Positions 8,402-15,643 of a stretch of 40,179 bases of DNA are shown piece by piece (the first letter of the stretch is position 1; each line of letters opens with the position of its first letter). Position numbers and translations under genes: made by a program. Under the pieces are notes generated by a model. It was not told the DNA's origin. It saw nothing but the letters and a program-made list of their open reading frames with translations, and made no database searches. Source of the stretch: Sphingobacteriaceae bacterium (GTDB lineage: Bacteria > Bacteroidota > Bacteroidia > B-17B0 > Aurantibacillaceae); assembly GCA_023251725.1 (NCBI GenBank), contig JAHEYG010000023.1, positions 1-40,179 on the forward strand, in the 5' to 3' direction.

Positions 8402-8746
8402 ATGCAAGCAGTTACGATAACACAGATTACACCGCCCGAACTTGAAACGCTTATTGAAAATTCAATAAGGAAAGTTTTAAGTTTACAGAAAAGCGAACAA
8501 CAAAACGAAACCGACCATTGGTTTGACCTCAACGAACTTTGTAATTACTTACCGGATAAACCGGCAAAAGCAACTGCTTACGGTTGGATTCATGCTGGAA
8601 CAATCCCACACCATAAAGGAAAAAAGAAATTAAGGTTTTTAAAATCTGAAATTGACCAATGGCTGAAAACGGGTAAACGTAATACAGTCGCTGAAACTGC
8701 GAACGAAGCAGAGAATTATTTAAAAAAGAAAAAGGGTAAGTTATGA
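8402..8746 (+). CDS. Helix-turn-helix (excisionase-like) DNA-binding protein
   Basis: The 114-residue protein carries a MerR/excisionase-like winged HTH (HTH_17 type) at about 41-85: WFDLNELCNYL, then KATAYGWIHAGTIPHHK and LRFLKSEIDQWL. The pattern of aromatic residue, short recognition helix, Lys/Arg wing and closing 'DxWL' helix is typical. Such proteins in Bacteroidota elements control excision or replication genes. The stop overlaps the next ATG by four bases (ATGA), so it is translationally coupled to the RepA-like ATPase. It may bind the repeats upstream (8316-8352) or the element ends. Confidence 0.85.
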   Translation: MQAVTITQITPPELETLIENSIRKVLSLQKSEQQNETDHWFDLNELCNYLPDKPAKATAYGWIHAGTIPHHKGKKKLRFLKSEIDQWLKTGKRNTVAETANEAENYLKKKKGKL

Positions 8747-9870
8747 AAGAACATAACAATACACTCGATAATTCTTTGACCACGCAAAGCAAAGATAAAA
8801 ATTTTACGGTCCTTAATCCGGCATTTGATTTTAAAAAATTCGGCATCGGTATAAATGATATTAAAACTGAAACAGCGCAACTCATAATGCGAGCTAATGA
8901 AGCCAAAGAAAATAAAGGTTTGTTTACAGTTAAAACGGCAAGCCGATGGATTGAGCAAGCAAAAACCCGACCAATTCCGAAAATGTTGTTTGGCGAATTT
9001 TGGTTTGAAGGTGAATTATGTATTTTATTTGCAGATACAAATTTAGGTAAGTCAATTTTAGCTGTGCAAATTTGTAACAGCATAAGCAGGGGCGAAAAAA
9101 TACGAGGTTTTAAATTTGAAACACCAAAGCAACCGATTTTGTATTTTGATTTTGAACTTTCGGATAAGCAGTTTGAAAATCGTTATTCAAAGAACTTTGA
9201 ACAGCATTATAGTTTTGATAACAATTTTATAAGAGTTGAAATAAACCCAGACGCAGAAATTCCACAAACGCAATCCTTTGAGGAGTATCTAAACGAGTCT
9301 TTGGAAAAATCCATTATCGAAACCGGAGCAAAGATTTTAATTATTGATAATCTTACTTACTTAAAACAGGAAACGGAAAGGGCAAAAGATGCTTTGCCTT
9401 TAATGAAGCATTTAAAAGAACTTAAAAGTAAATATGGGCTTTCAATTTTAGCATTAGCACACACCCCTAAACGGGATTTATCAAAACCAATTACCCGAAA
9501 TGATTTACAAGGCAGTAAAATGCTAATAAATTTTTGTGATTGTTCTTTTGCAATAGGGGAGAGCAGCACAGATAAAAACATTCGCTACCTGAAACAAATT
9601 AAAAGCAGGAACACAGAAATAATTTTTGATTCAGAAAATGTTTGTGTTTGTCAAATTGAAAAGCCTGAGAATTTTTTAATGTTTGAGTTTCTGAATTTCG
9701 GAACAGAACGAGAACACTTAAAACAGCCTACCGATAAAGATAAAGAAACCCTTATTGAAAAGGTAAATGAATTGAAACAGAAAGGGCGAAGTCTTCGGGA
9801 AATTGGGGCCGAACTTGGCATTTCTCACATGAAAGTAAGCAGAATTTTAAAAGATTGTAACGGACTGTAA
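8743..9870 (+). CDS. RepA-like AAA ATPase with C-terminal HTH
   Basis: The 375-residue protein has an N-terminal extension (1-80), a RecA-like ATPase of the AAA_25/RepA type (about 85-290) and a C-terminal HTH (about 345-375: SLREIGAELGISHMKVSRIL). The Walker A motif is ADTNLGKS (97-104), with Ala instead of the first Gly. Walker B is ILIIDNL, with D202. Members of this group are hexameric helicase-like ATPases tied to plasmid or element replication (RSF1010 RepA is the known example). The primase-like gene that follows completes a replication module. The HTH suggests that it also binds DNA, possibly the TGTAAC array that starts within its own last codons. Confidence 0.85.
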   Translation: MKEHNNTLDNSLTTQSKDKNFTVLNPAFDFKKFGIGINDIKTETAQLIMRANEAKENKGLFTVKTASRWIEQAKTRPIPKMLFGEFWFEGELCILFADTNLGKSILAVQICNSISRGEKIRGFKFETPKQPILYFDFELSDKQFENRYSKNFEQHYSFDNNFIRVEINPDAEIPQTQSFEEYLNESLEKSIIETGAKILIIDNLTYLKQETERAKDALPLMKHLKELKSKYGLSILALAHTPKRDLSKPITRNDLQGSKMLINFCDCSFAIGESSTDKNIRYLKQIKSRNTEIIFDSENVCVCQIEKPENFLMFEFLNFGTEREHLKQPTDKDKETLIEKVNELKQKGRSLREIGAELGISHMKVSRILKDCNGL

Positions 9871-9909
9871 CAAATGTAACACCCCGTTACAATTGTTACA
9901 CCGGTTACA
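9856..9909. promoter_or_regulatory. Six-fold TGTAAC / GTTACA array, candidate origin or operator
   Basis: Three TGTAAC copies (9856, 9866, 9875) are followed by three GTTACA copies (9886, 9895, 9904). The gaps are 4, 3, 5, 3 and 3 bases, so two triplets face each other around about 9883. The first two copies overlap the end of the RepA-like gene; an AT-rich stretch and the ATG of the primase-like gene follow. Repeats spaced about 9-11 bases suggest ordered binding of a multimeric protein on one DNA face, as in an iteron origin or an operator. Confidence 0.65.
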
Positions 9910-9929
9910 TTAAAACTATAAAATAAATA

Positions 9930-11216
9930 ATGACCGAACACCGATACATATTAGAGCCATACAAAGGAATGAGTACTCGTTACCGTTGTCCCAGTTGCAA
10001 CAAAGGTAAAACACTCAGTCTATACATTGATAAAGAAACAAAAAAGCACTTGGCTCCGAGTGTTGGCCGATGCAACCGTGAAAGTAAGTGCGGATATCAT
10101 TACCCGCCAAAGCAATATTTTCAAGATAACAATATTTTATCTGACATTCCCCGACCGAAAACTTACACCAAAACGAAGGCTGTTATGCCTCAACAAAAAC
10201 TCGTTTCATTTATTCCTGTCGAACAATTCAAACAAAGTTTAAATCACCATATTGAAAATAATTTTATCAAGTTCTTAATTACATTGTTCGGCGCTGAGGT
10301 TACAAACGAATTGATAAGTAAATATTTTATTGGAACTTCAAAACATTGGGAAGGTGCAACCGTGTTTTGGCAAATTGATATTTACGGCAAAATTAGAACA
10401 GGTAAAATAATGCTCTACGATTTCGCCACCGGGAAACGTAAAAAAGATGCTGACAAGGTTTTTATTTCATGGGTGCATACTACTCTAAAGATTGAAAACT
10501 TTAATTTGAAACAGTGTTTTTTCGGTGAACATCTTTTGAACTCGCCCGAAAATCAAAATAAACCCGTTGCAATAGTTGAAAGCGAAAAAACGGCTGTAAT
10601 TGCCAATGGATATTTACCTCAGTTTATTTGGTTGGCCGTTGGCAGCCTTACCAATTTGAATGCTGAAAAATGTTATGTATTGAAAGGGCGGGACGTTACA
10701 CTCTTTCCCGACCTGAATGGGTTTGAGAAATGGAACAATAAAATAAAAGAGCTTTCACATCTCGCACGATTCAATATTTCCGATTTGCTGGAGCGTAAAG
10801 CAACGGAAGATGAACGCAAACAGGGTTTGGATTTAGCCGACTATTTAATACGGTTTGATTACTCGGCCTTTGAACAAGCGACTCAACCCGAACAGAAACA
10901 ACCGGAAGTTAAGGAGGTGCAAGAATTTTACACAGTTGAGAAAACAAATAACTGCGAAATAACTGTGATAAAACATGAAAAATCGAATCCCGAAAACTGG
11001 GAGCAAGAAATTAAGGAACTGGAAAATTATTTTGGAGCATTAATCCTGCCAACTCTACCCGTGAAGTTGAAACCGCACGAAGAAATTAAAGATGTTTCAA
11101 AAATGATTATCGGACATCTTGCTTATGTGAAAGCAAACAATGGAAACCGAACCTATTTACCATACCTCAACCGATTGCAAGAATTAAAACAATATTTAAT
11201 CACAAATTTGAATTGA
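9930..11216 (+). CDS. Toprim / primase-like protein with zinc motif (DUF6371-like)
   Basis: The 428-residue protein begins with a zinc-finger-like motif: C20-x2-C23 and C48-x5-C54 with H57, in YRCPSCNKG and GRCNRESKCGYH. This resembles primase CHC2 zinc ribbons. A toprim-like region follows, with VAIVESEKTAVI (E217) and LFPDLNG (D261) as the acidic pair. The C-terminal third (from about 300) is Glu/Lys-rich and without a recognised domain. It lies 59 bases after the RepA-like ATPase, separated by the TGTAAC array. The combination of zinc ribbon and toprim suggests priming of element DNA replication together with the ATPase. The fold assignment is fairly sure; primase activity is inference. 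Confidence 0.82.
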   Translation: MTEHRYILEPYKGMSTRYRCPSCNKGKTLSLYIDKETKKHLAPSVGRCNRESKCGYHYPPKQYFQDNNILSDIPRPKTYTKTKAVMPQQKLVSFIPVEQFKQSLNHHIENNFIKFLITLFGAEVTNELISKYFIGTSKHWEGATVFWQIDIYGKIRTGKIMLYDFATGKRKKDADKVFISWVHTTLKIENFNLKQCFFGEHLLNSPENQNKPVAIVESEKTAVIANGYLPQFIWLAVGSLTNLNAEKCYVLKGRDVTLFPDLNGFEKWNNKIKELSHLARFNISDLLERKATEDERKQGLDLADYLIRFDYSAFEQATQPEQKQPEVKEVQEFYTVEKTNNCEITVIKHEKSNPENWEQEIKELENYFGALILPTLPVKLKPHEEIKDVSKMIIGHLAYVKANNGNRTYLPYLNRLQELKQYLITNLN

Positions 11217-11217
11217 T

Positions 11218-11772
11218 ATGAAAGCAAAAGAAATTGAAGGGCTTGAAGCTTACATTAAAACTGACAACGAGCACTGGAACGGATTTACTTTTAAAATGCT
11301 TTGCGAAATATTACAGCAGGGGCATTTTGAAAACCCCGAACTACCTTTAAAGTTGTTCAGTGAAGCAGAAAACATTTTTATTGAAAAGCACGAATCCCCT
11401 TTGCAAGCCGTTCAGATGTTTGCCGATGAAATTGATAAATACAAACTTAATCCAACTCAAAAACTATTTATTTACGAATGGGTATATAAATACCTCAACG
11501 GAACCGAATACGAAAAAATTGACTTAACACTGATAAAAAATTTATTGGAAACCCAAAAAGAAAAACTGAAAGCAGAGAACGAGCCGGTAAAGCCATTGAC
11601 AAAAAACATTCGGGAAACCCTTAAAGAAATGATGCAAAAGGAACTTGAAAAATTACCTGAAACACTTAACACGTTAGAGCCAGTGCAACGATTAAATATA
11701 CTTTGCAAATTAATGCCGTTTGTTTTGCCAAAGGTTGAAAGCGTAAACCACGAACTCAATGAGCCCCTGTAA
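11218..11772 (+). CDS. Unknown 184-residue helical protein of the replication module
   Basis: The ATG lies one base after the upstream TGA, so the gene is in the replication operon. The protein is predicted almost wholly helical, Lys/Glu-rich and soluble. The C-terminal half (from about 120) has a long charged helix (LLETQKEKLKAENE) and then a segment LEKLPETLNTLEPVQRLNILCKLMPFVLPK. That segment resembles a motif I know from small phage and element proteins, where 'L..L.p.eRl..l.kLl.yv.PK' occurs in terminase-small-subunit-like or replication-accessory proteins. I do not assign a function. Confidence 0.7.
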   Translation: MKAKEIEGLEAYIKTDNEHWNGFTFKMLCEILQQGHFENPELPLKLFSEAENIFIEKHESPLQAVQMFADEIDKYKLNPTQKLFIYEWVYKYLNGTEYEKIDLTLIKNLLETQKEKLKAENEPVKPLTKNIRETLKEMMQKELEKLPETLNTLEPVQRLNILCKLMPFVLPKVESVNHELNEPL

Positions 11773-11842
11773 AACAGTCTTAATGCCTCAAGTTTTAAAA
11801 GTTCCTTAATAATTTAGGTTTCAATTTCAAAATAAATTTCAA

Positions 11843-12421
11843 ATGCCAAAATTTCCAACGCTTCCAACGCTATACGATGACTGTAAAATAGTAAACATTT
11901 CTTTTTTGAAAAAACACGGATATTTAAAACCAAGCCAATATCAAAACGGCACAATCACATGGAGCAGAGGCGAAGGGGACAACAAAATAATAACAGCTCA
12001 AATAAGTATAACAGTAAATACAAAAAGCGAAACCCCTTTCATTTGTTTGAATTATAAATGTAATGGCAATTCGATAGACTACCGTGTTGAGTTAATTTCA
12101 ATCCCATCCAACTTGGGCAAGGGTGCTGTGTGGTTTTTCGTTTGCCCGCACACAGGGAAGCGTTGCCGGAAACTTTATTTAGTTGGCGAAAAATTTTTAC
12201 ACCGTGAAGCATTCAAGAATTGTATGTACATGAAACAAACGCTTTCAAAACGTTGGCGCTCTTGGAGCAATATTTTTGAAATCGACAAATTTTACGAGCA
12301 GATTTACAGAAAAAATTTCAAAAAAAGTTATGGCGGCGAACCGACAAAGCGTTATTTGAAACTACTAAAACGAATTGAGGCAGTGGAGCATATTTCGGAA
12401 CAAGATTTATTACTTTCTTAA
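11843..12421 (+). CDS. Unknown protein with Cys-containing ribbon-like core
   Basis: The 192-residue protein has an N-terminal part rich in beta strands and then VWFFVCPHTGKRCRKLYLVG (about 97-116). This matches the pattern 'yFvCP..gkr.rkLYl' of a family found in phages and genomic islands. There the core is followed by a CRxC zinc half; here only FKNCMYM remains (Cys about 127), so the zinc site looks incomplete. The C-terminal 60 residues are basic and helical. It is the last plus-strand gene of the replication block, 70 bases after the preceding gene, and may bind nucleic acid. Confidence 0.7.
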   Translation: MPKFPTLPTLYDDCKIVNISFLKKHGYLKPSQYQNGTITWSRGEGDNKIITAQISITVNTKSETPFICLNYKCNGNSIDYRVELISIPSNLGKGAVWFFVCPHTGKRCRKLYLVGEKFLHREAFKNCMYMKQTLSKRWRSWSNIFEIDKFYEQIYRKNFKKSYGGEPTKRYLKLLKRIEAVEHISEQDLLLS

Positions 12422-12496
12422 AGTTGCAGAATAATGCATCGTCATACGTTTCATGCCACGGTGTTCATTTTATATTTAATTTGTCTTTAATCGAAA

Positions 12497-13300
12497 TTAT
12501 TTTTTACTAACTGATAGAAATTTAAACTTGGTGTTTTTGTAAAACAGTTTAGTGTGTTCATCAAATATCTTTCCCTTACTACCAATATTTTCAAAAAATT
12601 GGTATTGGTCTAACATTGGATAGAATCTCTCGATTCCATACTTGGATAAACCGTTATAGAAGGCAATGTAGAGTTCGTCGTTACCCATTTGCGCTTGTAT
12701 AATGTCAATGTATTTTTTCTTGTCTGTCAATTTGCTTTCGTGTGTATACTTGAAAATATGATAAAGATGCCTGAAATAATGTCCAAGTTCTGCACCTCTA
12801 CCGGAATAATTTCTATCATAAATGTCATTAATTAGTTTTAAATGCTCTTCGGGAGTTATAGTAATTTCAAGATTTATTGTCTCCATTATTTGTGCCATTT
12901 GGTTTGCCATTGCATAAATATATGCTTCGCCATATTTAAGATGTGATTCCTTAGAATAATTGTTTAGTGAATTACCATGTGTTATAAATGTTCCACTCAA
13001 AGACTTCAAAATCTCTCTCTGATTTTGCAAAAGATTAAAAAAAGTTGTTTCGAACTGTTGCAATAAAGTTGTTGAGACCTGATTTTTATATGTTAAGTAA
13101 ATTAATACCACCGTCATTAAACTCAAAATTGTTCCAAGAATCCCACCTATATAGTCACCAAAAGTCCCCCAAGTGTCAGTGTCAAATGCAAGCCCCTTGA
13201 ATGATTTAAACGTGTTATAATATAACCAAATTGATAAAATTGAAATGCCAATTCCGAATATGATGAAAAGAGACACCCAATACTTTTTAAACCAGTTCAT
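12497..13300 (-). CDS. Putative phage abortive infection protein (AbiC-like)
   Basis: The protein has two TM segments near the N-terminus and a cytoplasmic domain typical of the 'putative phage abortive infection' family (PF16872). Visible hallmarks are WGTFGDYIGGILGT just before TM2, QFETTFFNLLQ, GAELGHYFRHLYHIFKY and IIQAQMGNDELYIAFYNGLS. I place the start at the ATG at 13300 (267 residues), 7 bases after the stop of the upstream gene. A longer frame from 13339 would overlap that gene by 32 bases. It is transcribed with the upstream membrane-protein gene and lies against the direction of the replication genes. Known members abort phage infection in Lactococcus; the mechanism is not established and activity here is inference. 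Confidence 0.82.
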   Translation of the reverse strand: MNWFKKYWVSLFIIFGIGISILSIWLYYNTFKSFKGLAFDTDTWGTFGDYIGGILGTILSLMTVVLIYLTYKNQVSTTLLQQFETTFFNLLQNQREILKSLSGTFITHGNSLNNYSKESHLKYGEAYIYAMANQMAQIMETINLEITITPEEHLKLINDIYDRNYSGRGAELGHYFRHLYHIFKYTHESKLTDKKKYIDIIQAQMGNDELYIAFYNGLSKYGIERFYPMLDQYQFFENIGSKGKIFDEHTKLFYKNTKFKFLSVSKK

Positions 13301-13307
13301 TTGTTTT

Positions 13308-14348
13308 TTAATTAGAGAATACTTTAAGAATTTTTTCAACTTCAGACTTTAATTCATTTGTAATAGTGAATTTGTCGCCTTCTTCAGTCAATAATTTGCC
13401 TTTTATTAACTGCTTATAATTGGATGCAAAGGGTGATGAATATTTTAATTTTCTGTCAAAAACAAAAAGAAGCTTTTTCTTTCGGGTTTCATTAACTTTT
13501 TCAAAAGCATCTATGAATTGTTTTTCCGAATCAATATAATCTTGACCTTTAGAAATTCCTTTTATTAATTTTAAAAAATCTTTTTTTCCTAGAACTTTAT
13601 AAATGTCGATTAATTCTCTTTGATAACCATTTATATCTTTGAGATTGTTAGGATTTAGTTTTTTAGAAATTCGAAATTTGCGATATTGTTTTTGAAAATG
13701 AAAGATTAGCAGCATTATTGGCACCACAATTGCTATTTCGATGGGAATAAAAATACCCATAAATTTTAAAAACTCAATAAATACTGATTCATCATCACCT
13801 TCATGGATTAATTCAAATGGTTTCCCCCCAATTATCCTACCTGAAATGGAATAACAAGTATCTATTGGCCTCCGTTCCCATTTATAGAAGAGATATAAGT
13901 CCACAGTGGCTTCATCACCACAATCGAGGGCTATTTTATCTAATTGAATAGTATTGGGGTCAATTAATTTTGGATTTATGTACTTATTTAATGGATACTT
14001 TTTAAAGTCGTTGGTAACCGTCTTTACAATTTTACAAAATCCATTTACTTTGATACCAAAAGGCTCTTCACCATAGTCTGTAATTTTAATTTCTTTACGC
14101 CCAGAATTTTTTATTCGAATTATTGTTCTTAGCATATTCATGCTATCTTTTGATAAATCGTTGCCTTTATATAATATTAATAAACTATCAATTTTTTCGC
14201 TTGTCCTTCCGAGAATAAAAGGCTCTGAAATGTAAAATTTCAACTTAGGTTTAGGGCTAAATGGAAAAAAATACGTTACAAGGGGGAGTGCAAGAGTAAA
14301 GATTATAAAACCAAGTATTTTTTTATGTTTTACAAAAAGCCTCTTCAT
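13308..14348 (-). CDS. Undescribed two-TM protein paired with AbiC-like protein
   Basis: I do not recognise a named family. The 346-residue protein has a first TM helix (about 11-30) and an extracytoplasmic region of about 160 residues. That region contains a beta-sandwich-like stretch (TIIRIKNSGRKEIKITDYG), two Cys (C143, C165) and VDLYLFYKW. A second TM helix (about 195-217) leads to a basic cytoplasmic domain of about 125 residues. Its end (LIKGKLLTEEGDKFTITNEL) resembles a winged-helix or effector-type helical bundle. The stop lies only 7 bases before the AbiC-like start, so the two are one operon and probably work together at the inner membrane. A sensor (this protein) plus an effector (AbiC-like) is a reasonable guess. 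Confidence 0.75.
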   Translation of the reverse strand: MKRLFVKHKKILGFIIFTLALPLVTYFFPFSPKPKLKFYISEPFILGRTSEKIDSLLILYKGNDLSKDSMNMLRTIIRIKNSGRKEIKITDYGEEPFGIKVNGFCKIVKTVTNDFKKYPLNKYINPKLIDPNTIQLDKIALDCGDEATVDLYLFYKWERRPIDTCYSISGRIIGGKPFELIHEGDDESVFIEFLKFMGIFIPIEIAIVVPIMLLIFHFQKQYRKFRISKKLNPNNLKDINGYQRELIDIYKVLGKKDFLKLIKGISKGQDYIDSEKQFIDAFEKVNETRKKKLLFVFDRKLKYSSPFASNYKQLIKGKLLTEEGDKFTITNELKSEVEKILKVFSN

Positions 14349-14397
14349 TATTAAGTAATAAAAAAATTACTGTTATTATGAGTTAGAATAAATGCAA

Positions 14398-15603
14398 TTA
14401 TTGTTTAGCGATTTTTTTTGTGATAAGAATTTTATCACTCTGCAAAAGCTGCAAAAAATAAATTCCATTACTCACTTCACTTAAATCAAGAATTTGTTGT
14501 TTGGAAAACAATTTTAACCGTTTTATTTCTTCTCCCAAAACATTCACAATTTTTATTTCAGAGTTTTCTAAAATAAATTCTTTGTTTAAAATTTCCACCG
14601 TAAGCAGACCGTTATTAGGGTTCGGGCTAATTCTTAATTCTTCATTATTAATTTTTAATTCATTAATCCCAGCTCCTCCTGTAACCGTTACTTTTAAAGT
14701 ATCTGCTCTCGGCACACCGCATAAAGTAAATTGCACAATGTAATTACTGGTTACGGTTGGCTTAACATAAATACCCGAACCGCTTTTTATAAAACCGCCG
14801 CCTTGCAAATACCAATTGCTTGTAAAACCTCCGCCCAAATAATTACCAATGTAAACGCTATCGCCTGAAATAACAGTTGTGTCCCGGTAAGTCCAAGGTA
14901 AAATACCGCTTGGATTTATTGAATAAACGGAAACGGCATCTATGAAATAATAAGAACCATAATAATCTCCCGGAATAAATGAGGCCGTCATAGTGTCTGT
15001 ATTTAAATCATCTTTAGGGTTTCCAATTGTAATGTACTTTTCTCCACCTGATGCCTCATAAATTCCAGCAACTTGTACCCAATTCAATGTGTCTTTAATA
15101 ATTGGATTACCATAACGATTAATGTGCATTGGAAAACCTAAAGGAAAAGCAACTCCGACCGTTGTGAAAGGGGTATTTGAAAAATAAGCCGCAGCATTAT
15201 TTGTTGCAAATCTAATACCTTTTGTCAAATTAATATAAAACTCAGCGTAATAACATTTGTTATTAATTAATGAATCATTTAATTTAACTTGAGCATATTC
15301 CCGGTAATCCGCACCAAAACCCCCATTTAAAAAGTAAATCGCTGCATAAGCATTTCCATTTTTTGCAGATTGATAATACCGAGGCCCTGGGCCAAAGTTT
15401 GGAACACTTAAAACACCGATTGGAGCACACGCATTATAATAATCAGAACTGTTGCTTACAGGGGCGGTCCAAGGAATAGCACTCGGTAGCTGACTACCCG
15501 CATTGGGACACAAGGTATAAGTTTCAAAACTCCAGTTTGGCACAAGGTTTTGAGATTTACAAAACGGAGAAACAAGAAAGAATATTAGAATTATTTTTTT
15601 CAT
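14398..15603 (-). CDS. T9SS-exported protein with carbohydrate-binding-like domain
   Basis: The 401-residue protein starts with a signal peptide (about 1-17). The mature N-terminus NLVPNWSFETYTLCPN opens a jelly-roll-like domain (about 18-230) seen in many Bacteroidota surface and OmpA-linked proteins; ADYREYAQVKLNDSL is its typical core. A short Ig-like part (about 232-312) follows. The C-terminal type A sorting domain (about 320-401) has ISPNPNNGLLTVEI and LSEVSNGIYFLQL. It is therefore secreted through the type IX system and anchored or released at the surface. Its ATG follows directly on the terminator-like hairpin at 15605-15631, downstream of the giant adhesin gene. It is cargo of the element and may bind glycans. 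Confidence 0.8.
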   Translation of the reverse strand: MKKIILIFFLVSPFCKSQNLVPNWSFETYTLCPNAGSQLPSAIPWTAPVSNSSDYYNACAPIGVLSVPNFGPGPRYYQSAKNGNAYAAIYFLNGGFGADYREYAQVKLNDSLINNKCYYAEFYINLTKGIRFATNNAAAYFSNTPFTTVGVAFPLGFPMHINRYGNPIIKDTLNWVQVAGIYEASGGEKYITIGNPKDDLNTDTMTASFIPGDYYGSYYFIDAVSVYSINPSGILPWTYRDTTVISGDSVYIGNYLGGGFTSNWYLQGGGFIKSGSGIYVKPTVTSNYIVQFTLCGVPRADTLKVTVTGGAGINELKINNEELRISPNPNNGLLTVEILNKEFILENSEIKIVNVLGEEIKRLKLFSKQQILDLSEVSNGIYFLQLLQSDKILITKKIAKQ

Positions 15604-15604
15604 T

Positions 15605-15631
15605 AAAAAAGGGCAGCGATTTGCTACCCTT
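15605..15631 (-). terminator. Hairpin with U-tract between the giant T9SS gene and its neighbour
   Basis: On the minus strand a 9-bp stem (AAGGGTAGC / GCTGCCCTT, one mismatch) with a 5-base loop is followed by a run of U. It starts 12 bases after the stop of the 2079-residue gene and ends next to the ATG of the following gene. It should reduce read-through into that gene. Confidence 0.6.
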
Positions 15632-15643
15632 AAATTTACGATT

